From Deinandra increscens subsp. villosa (Eukaryota > Streptophyta > Magnoliopsida > Asterales > Asteraceae): a stretch of 64,000 nucleotides of DNA. Position numbers and translations under genes: made by a program. Under the pieces are notes generated by a model that saw nothing but the letters and a program-made list of their open reading frames with translations, had not been told where the DNA came from and ran no database searches. The stretch lies in contig JBCNJP010000006.1 of the NCBI GenBank assembly GCA_039602395.1, positions 49,875,502 through 49,939,501 of the forward strand. The letters are read 5' to 3'. Positions 10,909 through 23,300 of the stretch are shown piece by piece (within the stretch, counting starts at the first letter, position 1; each line of letters begins with the position of its first letter).

Positions 10909-12056
10909 CTCGCATCTAAAAAAGCAAATATTGATCGGTTTTTTGATTGGGAATTACTTGAGAGTTTAACCACCTTACTTGAAGCTTTTTTAACCGCAAC
11001 GTCACTTTTGTCGGGGGTGTATTATCCGACTAGTTGCTTGGTGCTCCCACAATTGTATTTTATAAGCAAAAAAGTAGGTGAGTTTTTTTCTTGTGATGAT
11101 GATCTTGATACCCAAATGTTGAAGCCGATGAAGGAAAAGCTTGTTAAGTATTTTAAAGACATGCCACAGGTTTTTTCTTGTGCTCTAGCTTTAAACCCGT
11201 GTTTCAACCAATCGGGTGTGGAGACTTTGCTAACCGATATTTGCTACGGTTTTGGGATGGTGGACAAAAAAAATCCAATGGCGGCTACTAACATGGTTAG
11301 TGATTTTAAAACCCACTTTCAACACCTCTATGATCATTATTTGCGTAAATATGGGGACACCAATCCTATTCAAACCCCAATGGAATCAAACGCTTCATCG
11401 CAATCAAGAACTCCCAATGCAAGTTTGTTTAACCGGTTAAAAGAACAAAGTCACAAGCGAGCAAGGGGTGATTCAACAAGCAGTGAACTTGGAAGGTAAT
11501 TTTATATTAATGTTTATTTGTTTAATCTTTAAATGGTTTAGTAATTGCAATGTCTTTTTGAATTTTAGAGTCATATGACTGAACTAGTTTGCATGTGGAA
11601 TGTGTGATGTGTTTTTTAATTGCAAGGTATACAGGAACATCATGGATTGAAGCTATGGGGGAGGCCGAGTTTGCTAGATTTGATATATTGTGTTGGTGGA
11701 AAGAAAGAGCATCCCAATTTCCGATTCTTGCCGCCATGGCTCGTGATTTATTATGTGTCCAAGCTTCCACGGTAGCTTCGGAATCTTGCTTTTCTTTCAG
11801 TGGGAGGGTATTAACTACAAGAAGGACTAGGCTTAGCGAGGCATCAATGGAGATGTGCATATGCTTGAAGGACTACTTGGATGCGACGGACTGGATTCAA
11901 GACAAAGCTAACCTAGAAGCCGAACTTGATGTTGAAGCGGAAATACAAGTTGAAGAAGGTACCATTCAAGAATTTCAAACAACATTAGAAGAAGAAGAAT
12001 CCGCGATGGATAATTGGATGTGTCAAGAACCCGGCTCACTCGACACTCCCTACTAG
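10909..12056 (+). pseudogene. hAT transposase C-terminal part (two exons), 5' truncated
   Basis: Exon 1 runs to 11495 in the frame left by Gypsy-A. It carries the hAT RNase-H-fold tail: WELLESLTTLLEAFLTATSL, YYPT, MKEKLVKYF and an ALALNPCF segment. A 131-bp intron (GTAATT at 11496, CAAG ending 11626) joins AG|G and gives ELGRYTGTSW. Exon 2, 11627-12056, holds the hAT dimerisation domain, with FDILCWWKERASQFPILAAM, VQASTVASESCFS, a GRVLTTRRTRL core and a CLKDYL end, then an acidic tail. The BED zinc finger and the first catalytic residues are absent. Similar to RICESLEEPER-type plant hAT proteins. No in-frame stop lies in either exon, which is notable for a fragment. It begins exactly where the gypsy RT ends. 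Confidence 0.8.
11496..11626 (+). other. Intron in the hAT fragment (131 bp)
   Basis: GT at 11496-11497 and AG at 11625-11626. Joining the flanks restores an arginine codon and continuous homology to hAT proteins across the junction. An alternative acceptor (TTTTAG, near 11569) does not give the expected residues. Confidence 0.7.
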
Positions 12057-12104
12057 GACTCCGACTACCGCCGAAGAATTCGAAGGTCTCGACGAACTTT
12101 TGTG

Positions 12105-12190
12105 ACTTGTTTGATGTTTGTGACTTGTTTGATGTTTGTGACTTATTTTGTTTGATGTTTGTGACTTGTTTGATGTTTGATGTTAGTTAC
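12105..12190. repeat. Short tandem repeat TTTGATGTTTGTGACTTG
   Basis: About four to five units of 15-18 bases lie just downstream of the hAT stop codon, the last ones shortened. Confidence 0.9.
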
Positions 12191-12254
12191 TACTTGGGTC
12201 AATCAATGGTGTCTTTTAAGCAAGCTATTGAACTTTTTATTTTGTACAGCAAAC

Positions 12255-12450
12255 AAAAATCGATTATAAGCGATCGATATACAGTTAATCGGTTAGAGAT
12301 TGCCCGAACCGGTTACACCGGTCTTTATTTTAGCCCCCAAAAATCGATAATTAACCGGACCGATTAACTGGGCAGCGGTTCCGACCGGTTTTTTTATGAA
12401 TCTTGATCCGTTATTTCTATAACCGGTTAACCGGCAATTAACCGGTTTGT
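12255..12450. repeat. AACCGGTTA-rich tract, possible hAT subterminal region
   Basis: Variants of AACCGGTTA, CCGGTT and TCGATTA occur about ten times on both strands here. hAT elements usually carry short repeated transposase-binding words just inside their ends, so this may be the 3' subterminal region of the hAT copy. I could not find a clear terminal inverted repeat or an 8-bp target duplication, partly because the 5' end is missing. Confidence 0.45.
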
Positions 12451-12539
12451 ACATGGCTAGTAGAGACTTAGAAATTAATGCTTTTGCAATAGATATATTT
12501 TGGGCTAGTAGATAATTGTAATTGGGCTAACTTGTGTGG

Positions 12540-12908
12540 GTTTGATAGGTTAACTTGGTCCGATCGATTTTGATATGCATGTGCCCGAAATTTTATCTAG
12601 GATAGGAGATAGCTTGTTTAGAAAGTTGGTTGTCTCCTATATAAGGATCAATATATTGTTTAGAATAGGTTGTTGATCCTAGGGTGAAGGTCAAAGGTGT
12701 TCTCGAAATTCTCCATAGAAAATTTCGATCCAGTGTATTGCAATCGGTTAATACTCAAGAGCTTTCTCCAAGAATTGTTTGTGTTTCTCTTATTATTTCA
12801 ATCGTTACTTTTATATTATTCATCGTTTCTTGAATCACCAATTAAACTGGATTCCACACGGTTCTGATTGGATTAGATATCACGTGAGGAATCGGTTTGA
12901 TCCTTACA
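12540..12908 (+). mobile_element. Probable 5' LTR of Copia-A (left edge uncertain)
   Basis: The right edge is set by the PBS. A TATA box (TATATAA, 12638-12644) and a downstream leader-like stretch sit at the expected place. Without a second LTR in the window I cannot fix the left edge; it lies somewhere between 12450 and 12600. Confidence 0.5.
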
Positions 12909-12910
12909 AT

Positions 12911-12922
12911 TGGTATCAGAGC
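12911..12922 (+). other. Primer binding site of Copia-A (initiator tRNA-Met)
   Basis: TGGTATCAGAGC is the standard copia primer binding site, complementary to the 3' end of plant initiator tRNA-Met. Confidence 0.95.
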
Positions 12923-13084
12923 TAAGAAACTTTGTTTGGAGGCTCTCGCGATATCGGATTCAAGGTTTTATATTGACTAACAGTTTGAGTTGTGTGTGTG
13001 ATTTTCAGATTTTAGCTTGAAACATGAGGTGCTTGTGCGATTTTGTGTAGGTTTCGATCGTAGTAGAAGCAAGAAACTGAAGTT

Positions 13085-13445
13085 TTACAAGCTATTCGAT
13101 TGAAAATGTGGCTTTGTCCCTGTTTCGATCGAAATCCTTAGCTTTTCGATCCGATCAGGTACTTTTCGATCGACTTTTCGATCGAAAGGTACTTTCGATC
13201 ACACCTTTTCAATCAGTGTCAGTGGCTTTGTCCTGTTCCGACCTGATCGAAAAGTGCACTTCTCGATCCATCCACACTTTTCGATCGAGCCAAAACTCTG
13301 CCTGCTCGAAAAACTGACTTTTCAATCAAGCCTTTTCCATCTTGCTTTCCGGTCAATCACTTTTTGATCCAAAACCCTGTCCAATCGAAAACCCCTTTTC
13401 GACCGAAAAGCCTCATTTCGATCGGATACCCATTTTTGATCATAA
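13085..13445. repeat. TTTTCGATCGAAA word cluster in the Copia-A leader
   Basis: Between the PBS and gag, words of the type TTTTCGATCGA, CGATCGAAA, TTTCGATC and CCAATCGAAAA recur roughly fifteen times on both strands. Several are the full palindrome core TTCGATCGAA. Short ORFs here are low-complexity shadows. Confidence 0.85.
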
Positions 13446-13487
13446 ACCCTATTTTCAAACATCAACCATTGTTTCTCTCCTTTTGTA

Positions 13488-14807
13488 ATGGCTTATTATA
13501 TGTCAGGATTGTCCAGCGTTATTCTGGAAATGGATGGCAAGATTGGCACCAACACCAGATCTCCTTGTTCGATGTCTGGGAAAGATTTCATGAGCTAGAA
13601 ATATCGATTCGTGAATTACGTCAATTACAATGACCCTAAGATTATGCGATCTGTTGAAGTGGGTGACTTCGTTCCAAAGACTACTCCTGCAGGCGGTGAG
13701 GAGGGAGCACCCAAACCAAAGGCTGAATGGACAGAGGTTGACTCGGAAAAGGTTGAATGAGACAGGAAGGCACTGGCTGCATTAACCATGGCATTGTCCC
13801 CTGAAGTTGCAGAGGCATTCAAAGAATTTAATTATGCTAAAACGCCCTGGGATGCCCTCATTGCTGCTTATGAGGGTAATGCTGACATGAAAGAGTCCCG
13901 AAGGGAAAATCTCAGAGAGCAGTTGAATGAGTTTAGCTATGTGCTTGGTGAGTACATAGAGACCCAACTGTAGAGGTTCATCAAAATTTGTGACTGCAAT
14001 GAAAGATGCAGGGGTTACTTATACACAGGTCGAGGTGAACAAGAAGTTGGTAAATTCACTGCCACCAAATTGGCACAGCACCATAAAGTTGATTGAGAAG
14101 ACAGTGGAAATGGCAACTTCACCACTGAGTGAGCTAATGTCAACAATAAGAGCCTATGAGGAAAAGAAACAGAAGAGAGCTAGAAAGCTTGGAAATGGAG
14201 CTTTGATGAATCAAGTTTAACAAGCCTTCATATCACAACCAGCCACATGTCATAGCGATGCAATCACTAATCAGACGGCTTTTATGTCTCAAGCCCCAGG
14301 GGCCAACTCATTTAGTTCATCCAACTTGATTTCTTTAGATATAAATAATCTAACCAAAGATCCTTGGTGTAGGTATCATGAGTTGCTATCATGCACTAGT
14401 GGCAGGTTCCTTACTGCCTACTGATTTGACACCAGATGATATGAATCAAGTTAATCCTGAAGATCTGGAACACATGGATATCTCCTATCAAATGGGGATG
14501 TCTGCTTTACGTGCAAAGCAGTTCATGGCAAAGACTTGCAAGTGAGATTGGAATGGAGGTAAAGGGATTAAGCTTACCTTCAACAAGGCAAACATGAGGT
14601 GCTACAACTGCAACGAGTATGGCCACTATGCTAGAGAATGCACAAAACCAAAGGTGGAAAGGGACAGTACAACAACTGAAGAAAGGAAGGAAGGGTAAAG
14701 AAGGATGCTATGAAAAATGACAGGGCACTGGTGGTTCAACATACACCAGGATATGATTGGACTACTCAAGTAGAAGATTTGAGCCTGAGCCTTGAATATG
14801 TGGCCCT
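13488..14807 (+). pseudogene. Copia-A gag, 5' part (UBN2-type), interrupted
   Basis: The start at 13488 reads MAYYMSGLSSVILEMDGKIG. A frameshift follows near 13600, after which the UBN2/Retrotran_gag_2 pattern is clear: WTEVDSEKV, a stop at 13758, ALAALTMALSPEVAEAF, LWD-like PWDALIAAYEG, SRRENLREQLNEF, LVNSLPPNWH, and a CCHC knuckle near 14600 (CYNCNEYGHYAREC). Stops are seen at 13971 and 14218. The frame ends at ...LEYVAL, where Copia-B was inserted, and picks up again as ALLAEEEAEKEA at 27357, the repeated codons being part of the 5-bp target duplication. Confidence 0.8.
14803..14807. repeat. Target-site duplication of Copia-B, left copy (GCCCT)
   Basis: GCCCT immediately precedes the LTR start TGTAAAACAC. 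It is identical to 27357-27361, just after the other LTR. Confidence 0.9.
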
Positions 14808-15163
14808 TGTAAAACACTGAACTGGATCTTACTAATGCATGATCTTGATCAATTCGATAACACGATGTAAATAAATGTTTCGTTTATTAATAACCAAGCT
14901 CAAGAGTACAGAGAGAGAACAGAGAGCAAACACTATAGAAAACACACAGTTAAGACTTTAACTCTCGTAAATTCTCTCAAACACAGAGCTTAAACTATTT
15001 ATACCAATCTGCCCGGCGTACCAATTAACCCACGTACCAGGTGGTCCGTAGCTGCGTACCACCTGGTCCGTCCATTGGTACGCTAGGACCAGATTATACA
15101 AAATAACTATTACATAGACCAAACACCTAGACCTAGCATTAGACGTCATAACATGTTCTAACA
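14808..15163 (-). mobile_element. 3' LTR of Copia-B
   Basis: 356 bp. On the plus strand it begins TGTAAAACACTG and ends ATGTTCTAACA. It is nearly the same as 27003-27356. It carries a TATA box read on the minus strand (TATAAATAG, 14996-15004) and several GTACCA/GGACCA words. Confidence 0.92.
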
Positions 15164-15178
15164 AACTCCCCCTTGTCT
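15164..15178 (-). other. Polypurine tract of Copia-B
   Basis: Read on the minus strand, a purine-rich AAGGGGGAGTT lies directly before the 3' LTR start TGTTAGAACATG. This is the expected plus-strand primer site of a SIRE-type copia element. Confidence 0.8.
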
Positions 15179-15471
15179 TATGCTAGTCTTCAGAAGCTTT
15201 TGTCTTCGATTCATTCCAATACTGTCTTCGGTTATTTCCAGAATAAATCCCGAAAGCATAGCAAACTCTAATCACTCTTTGAAACTGCAAGGCTTGATCA
15301 GCATCGTCAGCCTTATATAGAATTTTGTTGTGATAGAGCTTGGTCAGTATCAGACAGATTAATCAACCACATAGGATAAAAAATCCTAACCACCTTGTTT
15401 TCTTCCTTGACAACAATTACTGCTTCTCCCGTATACTCATCATACCACCACCTCAACTTCTTGATGAAATT

Positions 15472-18159
15472 CTATTCCAGCCTTTTCAAAGGTATCTTCT
15501 TGAGTTGAATAGGCTTTTTGTACTTTAAAACCACAACTGGTCTTCCTGTTTTTGGATGAATATCAGTTGGATGATCAGTATACTTCGGCCTTTGAGGATT
15601 CAGAAACCTGAATCGCTTCTGACATTCTTCAAGCAACTTGTTTCTGAAGAATTTTCCCGATGGATGTTCACTAGAATTCATAAATGGCTTTCTAGATAAT
15701 TCCCGCACATCACAGACAGGTAAAGTATCAAACCTTTTAGCGTTCTTCAAGTAAATAATGCCAAATTCTTTCTTGATAGCATAACACTTGAGCTGTGAAT
15801 CAAACATCCATCTGATAATATTACCAGTGGCTACACCTCTGTTTTCAAAGAATTTATTTTGATCAACATATTTTGTAGTCTTCACCACAGGTATCTTCTT
15901 TGATCTTTGCTCCTTCATCCATTCATCAAACAATCTTCGTTTCTCTTGTTCTTAAAAAAACTATCAGCTTCAGCAGTTTCAGTTTGTTCAGATTGCTTCT
16001 CAGCCTCTTTCTTCATTAACTCATTCTCATCTTTTTCCTCATCCTCTTTTTTAAAGAAATTGAATCCTCCAGACTGATCATTATCAGTAAAATTCCCATA
16101 AACTTTAGGATAATCTGGATATTCTTCAGCAGTCATATCCTCAACTTCTACATGCTCCTCTTCATATACAAACTCATCATCAGAATCTTCTGCTCTATGA
16201 GCTTTAGCGAAAGGAACCTTATCAACATCTTCAATATTAAGAGCATATATTGCAGCCATTTGCTCTTTTGAGTATTGATGCAGAAATTCTCCTTCTTCAA
16301 TTGCAACTCTTGTAATTGGAGTCACGTCATAGATATCTTTACCAGACTCCCCCTAGGATGCAGCAGCAGATGAAGTTCCAGTAACAACAGATGTTCCAGC
16401 TGCTCCGGAAACACACGAACCATCTCCACCGGAACCTCCCTCCGGGTCATCCGTATCATTCAAATATCATGACACATCATCATCTTCTCTACAAGCCTCT
16501 TCCGAATTCGGTCTCATCTCCCCCTCAGTAGGTAAAGCTTTTAACAAACGATTTAGCTGCTCACCCAGAGAAAGAGAGATTTGTTGAAGTCGAGCAATCT
16601 CACGATCCTATGACTGATCACGATATACCAACTTTTTCACTGTATTCTTTAATCCTTGAATTTCATTCGCTTGTTGACGATTGGTAGAATCTAACTCATC
16701 AAGTCTTGTTTGATGCAAAGCAAGCTTTAAATCAGTCGATGATATTATTGATGTAGTAGAAGAAGCAGCAGTTGAAGCAGAAGCAAAAGTTGATGAATTT
16801 CTGACAATCAACTTTCTAATAGGTGGCATACTTGAACTTTAAACATTAGCAGATTTGGTGGTTGGCTGACTTGGAATCGAAGACTTTGGAGCAACTTTTT
16901 TGCTTCTTGCTAGGCGGACTGCTACCAGCCTTTCGAGCATCAGCAAGGAACGAGCCCTGTTTTACCATCATCTTAGGTCTTGACATATGTTTCACACGTT
17001 TTCCAGTAGCAACCATTGGAGCTTTTCTTTTATCAGCAGCCTTTGTCTGTCTAGCTGATTCCTCCATAGCTGGAGTATAAGATGGATCATCATCATCTTC
17101 TCGATCAGCACACCTTTTTGATAAATGCTCATATCTTGATATATCTTCATTTCTTGAAGCCAGATAAGCCAAATGAGCTTTAGAACCTTTCTTCACTCTA
17201 ACGCCTCTGGTATTATGCAAAATTTCTACATTTTCACCAGAGTCAGAACTCGTATCATCAGAACTTTCATCATCAGCAACCTCAGACACATCTTTGGAAC
17301 CAGCTACATCATCTTCTCTATCGGGAATGATTGGATCTTGTTGAACTGGCTCAGATTGTTGTTGTTGTTGCTGTTGCACAGGTACAGAAGCAGCATGTTG
17401 TTGTTCTACCGGTTGTTGGACACGCACATCTTCATCATCTTGTTCATTATCATCTTCTTCAATTGGATTACCATCTTCATCATATTCCAGTTCATCATTA
17501 CTACTATCCGGATGTCTTGGAGCACCATCAGCTGGAGCTACATAATCAGGTTTTGCCAGATGGCCAATCAAACCTTAAACCGGAGGAGCCACATTCGATC
17601 CTTTTCTTTTCTGATAAACTGGCAACTTCCCCACAGCTACCTCATTCATGTGCTTCAAAACTAATTCAGCATCCGGATTCTTTGGAAGATTAGGATGAAG
17701 ATCATCCAAGATCATTTGCAGAAACTAGGGATACATCACACTCTTGTTCTGTTTAGACAGGATGTTCTCTTTCATGTAGTCAAAAATCCAACCTGAGAAG
17801 TTGAATTCCCGATTCATCACCAAAGCCGTAAAGAAGGATAACACCTTCATATCGAATTCTTCATGACCCCTCAGTCGGTTACCAAAACATCTTATTATCA
17901 CGTGCATCAAATACTTATACGGAGGACTCAGATTGGCTTTAAGAAACCAGGTAGAATATAGATTGCCATCATACTTCACTCCTCTCAGTAATGCAACCAT
18001 GTCAATCTGATCAAACTCCTTCGGAAATGCTGGTTGATCAATGAATTGTAAAACCCTCCGAACATCTTCTTCAGTTACAATAGCATCAGTTTGAAGAATT
18101 CTCGCACGAATCACCGAAGGTACCACCGAACAATCTACTTTAGCGGAAGTCCAAAACAT
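15472..18159 (-). pseudogene. Copia-B extra (env-like) ORF, decayed
   Basis: The start at 18159 (MFWTSAKVDCSVV) opens a domain containing TWFLKANLSPPYKYLMHVII, a FNFSGWIFDYMKENI segment and SVMYP, interrupted by a stop at about 17728. These match in order the N-terminal domain of the orphan ORF at 910. Next come a Gln run (VQQQQQQQ, near 17350), an acidic Asp/Glu-rich middle, a basic Lys/Arg cluster (to 16846), a heptad-like coiled coil (LDELDSTNRQQANEIQGLK, ~16690-16640) and another acidic stretch. The C-terminal domain starts near IIRWMFDSQLKCYAI (about 15820). Several stops and two frameshifts (near 16840 and 15940). The lower end is uncertain and may extend toward 15180. No signal peptide or clear membrane segment seen. 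Function unknown. Confidence 0.65.
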
Positions 18160-19204
18160 TGTAAGTAAGTCTTTTTAAGGTGTACACTCGTGTGTAGCAG
18201 CATAATATACTCTCGAACGTCTCAGAAAATCAAATATGCCTCCGAAGTGAGATCTCCACTTTGCAGACGCCCCGAGATACGCACAAATATTGTGTTCGTC
18301 GTTGGACTTTAACGCTGCCATTTCTAAAACAATCACAAACACCAATTATCATTAAAATCACAAGATATAATCAAAACCGCTTACAACCGACTCTAGTTTG
18401 ACTTTAAACGCTCAAATGATGAACTTTGTGAAAAATTTGACAACAGACCACGTCACGGACCAAATTGGTCAGACGGACCACTTCGGGTACAGGACGGACC
18501 ACAATTGTTGACCATGTACCAGATTGGTCAAACGGACCAGATACGGACCACATTAGGCCACGTATCAAATCTGGTACGCCGCTTACCATGTGGTACGACG
18601 GAAGAACAGTTCATCCGAAGAGTCTTTTGTAAATTTAACAATCAAAACCGTGTTTGTAATGGAATCAATCACTGAGGATTCACTCTAGACCAAAAACCGA
18701 ATGAGCGTGTGTACTTAAAACCCATTGAGATCGTCTCTAAGACCCTTAACCAGCCCTGGGTTCGATTTTGCGAAAAACCGAATGGTTTATCTAAAAAATC
18801 AACCGATAGAGACAATCATAATGAAATCCAAGACCACGTACAGATGCGCCTTCTTCTTACCTGTCTTTAGAAAAAAAATCGTGAGCAAAGGTTCGGTATC
18901 CACAGAGAAATCAGTAAACAATAGCAACGAGAGATTTAGGGTTTACAGAGAGTGTTTGAATGTGGTACGTGGGTTATGCCGAACACGTACCACATTTGCC
19001 CGCCAGGCGTACCTTGTGGTACGTCCGGACCACATTTTATGTGAAATTCCTATTTTGCCCTTAAACCCTAAACGTTGTTATTTCTCTCTCAAAATTCCAA
19101 ATTTTCCCAATTTAAACCATGATGAGCTGATTCGAGCTTCGATTGTGGTTCTCTTAACAAAAATTTGCCTTTCCTGAATTCAATTGATCGAAAATAACGC
19201 AGAA

Positions 19205-19310
19205 ATAAAATCTTTTTGAATTTTAGCAATTTTATATCAAAACACACTAAAATCTTTTTGATTTTTCGAACTTATGATAAAACACGCCTAAAATCTTTTT
19301 GATTTTTCTG
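19205..19310. repeat. AAAATCTTTTTGATTTTT repeat, three copies
   Basis: Three spaced copies about 45-55 bases apart, each followed by an AT-rich stretch ending in ACACACTAAA or ACACGCCTAAA. Confidence 0.75.
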
Positions 19311-19677
19311 AAATAAGAAATAAAATGCAAAACAGAAATATAAATGCAGTAATTTATGTTTTTGTGAGAAAGATCGTAACATGAGATCATATAAGTGAGA
19401 TGCACTTAACACATTTCAATTTCAACCTAATCAGCTTGCAAGCCAAGCAGTCCACAAATACAACATTTTCATGTTTATTTCAGTCAAATCAAATCAATTT
19501 TTACCGCTTTCTGATATGAATTAGATATATTTTTCAAGCACAGAAATCATGGTACCCACAAATTCAAGTAATTGAGAATCTGACTTATGATATTTTTAAT
19601 TTTTCTCTTATTCATCACTGAATATTTACGGATATAAGTCGTTTATAGTGTTTCATACAAAAAGAAATCAGAACCCT

Positions 19678-19920
19678 AAACAAACAACAATCAGGTCGGC
19701 CTTGTGAACACGCAGAGAATGTCCGATTGTTTAGGAAAATAAGAAAGCAAAACAAGTTGAAATTATATAACTTAACAACAATCAGGTCGGTACTCACGTA
19801 CGCGCAGAGAAAGTCCAATGAGTTATACGAAACACCAAGAAAAATAAAGCAGAACGTCAAACGAACAACGATCAGGTCGATCTTTCGATACGCAGAGAAA
19901 GTCCGATCGTTTGACAAAAT
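19678..19920. repeat. ~90-bp repeat, three diverged copies
   Basis: The words ACAACAATCAGGTCGG ... CGCAGAGAAAGTCC ... appear near 19686, 19779 and 19864, with spacings of roughly 92 and 86 bases. Confidence 0.85.
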
Positions 19921-20361
19921 AAAGAAAATCTAACAAGTTTAAATCTTTCAAAAGAAAGCATGCATACACTAGAACACTTATTTATTCTATTTTTGTATTT
20001 TTCATCTTATATCAAGATTACATAACCACAAGAATCATGTTACACCACAGATTTCAGGCAAGCATTATGTTTATATCATACTAGCAAGTATCAGATATTG
20101 ATTAACACATTCAATGAAACAAAAAAGAACCTACAGCCTTTCAATCTAGTTTATCCATGGTCAGTAACATTCACTGATGTACTATCATTTCTCACGAGGT
20201 TGGATCACATTTCTCAAAATTTTGATTTTTCCATTTTTTTATGCTTTTTCATTTTTGAATACAAGAAAACACACTATTTTTGTATTTTTCCATATCTCCC
20301 CTAAAAAGCAAAAATAAAAGAAAAACATCAAAAGAAAGTAAAAATGATCAGCTGAACCAGT

Positions 20362-23300
20362 TTACTTCGCATTCAATCGAGTAACCCCATTGATTTGCAC
20401 TAAAAATTGAAAGCGAGTTTTATCAAACGCTTTAGTAAATAAATCAGCCATTTACAAATCCGTGTGAATTTTCTGCAAATCAATTAGTTTCTTCTCATTG
20501 CAATCACGGATAAAGTGATATCTTATGTCAATGTGTTTAGTTTTTGAATGTTGAACAGGGTTTTTCGTGATAGACATAGCATCCGAGTTATCAGTGTAAA
20601 TGGGAGTAGTGAGAAAATTCAAACCATAGTCGCGTAACTGCTGTTGAATCCACAAAACTTATGAACAACAACTTGAAGCAGCCACATACTCCGCCTCAGC
20701 AGTAGACGTTGCAACCGAAGTTTGTTTCTTACATTGCCAGGAAACTAATCTCTCCCCCAAAAACTGACATCCAACGGTGGTTGACTTGAAATTGATTTTA
20801 CAGCCGCCATAATCTGAATCAGAATAAGCTGATAACTCGAACTTATCATCATTAGGGTACCAGATACCAAGATCCAGATTGCCCTTCAAATAAGCAAATA
20901 TCCGTTTTACTGCTACCATATGTGAAGCCTTGGGAGCTGCCTGGTACCTAGCACACAAGCACACAACAAACATTATATCAGACCGAGATGCAGTTAAGTA
21001 TATAAGGGAACCTATCATTACACGAAACAATGTCGGATCAACATTATCACCAGACTCATCTGGTTCAAGACCATGTGAAACCTGGATAGGTATACTCGGG
21101 ATCCGGACATCTCCAATTTTAAAACGAGCCAAAAATCGGACACATATTTTGTTTGATGCAAAAATATGCCTTTGGCAGATTGATGAACTTGAAGACCCAG
21201 AAAGAAACCCATCTCCCCCATAGAACTCATCTCGAACTTCGTTTGCATGACACGCTTAAATTCCTTGCATAAGCTGTCATTTGTGCTTCCAAATATAATA
21301 TCATCCACATAAACTTGTACCAGTAGCAAATCCTTCCCAAACTTCTTTGAAAACAATGTACAATCCACCTTGCCACGTTTAAATCCATTTTCCAGTAGGT
21401 GTGTAGAAAGAGTCTCTTACCAAGCCCTTGGAGCCTGATGAAGACCATATAAAGCCTTGTCTAGCTTATACACCCGTTCAGGAAACTCTGGATCATAAAA
21501 ACCACACGGTTGCTTCACATACACTTCTTCACGAATTTTCCCATTAAAAAACACACTTTTGACATCCATCTGATATACTTTGAATCTATGATATGCCGCG
21601 AAAGCTAGAAAGATCCTAATAGCCTCAATTCTTGCTACAGGAGCATATACTTCATTGAAATCAATGCCTTCAATCTGAGAAAAACCCTGAACCACCAACC
21701 GAGCCTTGTTACTGACGATGATATCACGATCGTCCTTCTTGCATTTGAAAACCCATTTTGTTCCTCAAGGTTCTTTAGAATTAGCGGGTAAATCCACGAG
21801 ATGCCAAACTCCTAATTTCTGAAATTGCTGCAATTCTTCCTGCATCGCTTCTACCCAAGAAGCATCGTCCAACGCTTGATCAACATTGGTAGGCTCAAAT
21901 TGAGACAGAAAACATGAGTGAAATACTTCATTCTGAACACCGGAATCCCTAATTTCAGCAATTAACGCATCAACAGAATCAGCCAATTGATGCCATGTGC
22001 ACACCCTAGAATTCGGATCTCCAATTATATTCTATTAAGGATGTATGTTATGAATCCTAAGATTAGTTGAATCAGAAACTTGAATATTGTCTACAATATT
22101 ATTCAAATTTGCATTTGCTTCCTCTGAGCTTGAAAGTTCACCAATCGGTAAAGAAACCGGCACTAAAGAACTTGTACTTGGTAAGCTAATTGGATCATCA
22201 ACCAGTGTTGATTCAGCTTCATGAAACGTACTCTCATCATCATTAGACGAACTCATTGTTTATAAGTTAGAAACATTCTGACTAGATGAAGCAGCATTAG
22301 AAACACTTGGAAGCTTTGGGACCCATGAACCAAGAGTAAGTATAGCAAGTACCATAACAACAGCTAGAAGTTCTTCAGCTTGCTCATCAGCAGAATCAAT
22401 GTGTGCAGTCGAGAAAGAATCAAATAAGGTCTTGTAATCAAAAGCAGGAATATCAACCGATTTGGGTGTCAGAAAAGTGTGTCTTTGACAATCCACATTC
22501 AAATGATTCTCAATTGTCTTAGAAGAAGGAAAATAAACCCGTTTCATTGGATACTGATATCCAACAAAGATGCCTTCAACAGCTTTGGCTTCAAACTTCC
22601 TACCTTCCTTGAGAACCATGCATAAACACCCAAATGGTTCTAAAAATGAAAATTCGGCTTAAGATCTTTAAGCAATTGATAACTTGTCTTGTTGAAGCGC
22701 TTGACAATCAGAACACAATTGAGCACATGACATGTAGTGTGAACTGCTTCAGACCAAAACTTGATCGGTAAATGTGCATCAGACAGCATAGTTTGTGCCG
22801 TCTCAATCAATGTTCGATTCTTTCTTTCAGCAACTCCATTCTGTTAAGGAGTGTACGGCGCACTGAATTCTTGTACAATTCCAAGAGAATCACAAAAAGC
22901 TGTCATTTTAACATTCTTGAATTCGGTACCATTGTCAGTACGAATGTGACATATTTTGTATTTATACATCGATTCGAACTTGGATAATAACCTTTTAATT
23001 GTATCTGGAGTTTCATCCTTTGAATGCAGCGACGCCACCCATGAGAAACGGGAAAAATCATCCGTTATCACCAAGCAATAAAACTCCCGTCAACACTTCG
23101 AACATTCATTGGACCAAAGAGATCCATATGAAGCAACTCTAACGGAGTTACAATCGAAATAAGTCGTTTGGATGGATGAGACTTCTTCCGTTGTTTTCCT
23201 TTCTTACAGGAAACACACACATCATTGATTGAAAACCGATTCTTCGAAACTCCTTCTACCAAATTATGATTAATCAAGTAGTTCATCTTGCGGTAGTTGA

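Larger units (their letters stand above)
18160..20361 (-). other. Non-coding spacer between pol and extra ORF of Copia-B
   Basis: 2.2 kb without a credible gene. It holds two clusters of GTACC/GGACC words (about 18435-18600 and 18960-19040), a threefold repeat around AAAATCTTTTTGATTTTT (about 19205-19310), and three ~90-bp repeats centred on CAATCAGGTCGG and CGCAGAGAAAGTCC (19678-19920). SIRE-type elements are known to have a long spacer here. Confidence 0.7.

Noticed and set aside
14813..14818. LTR start at TGAACTGG (14818) for Copia-B
   Set aside because: That border gave no target duplication. Moving it to TGTAAAACAC at 14808 gives matching GCCCT on both sides and agrees with the PBS position.
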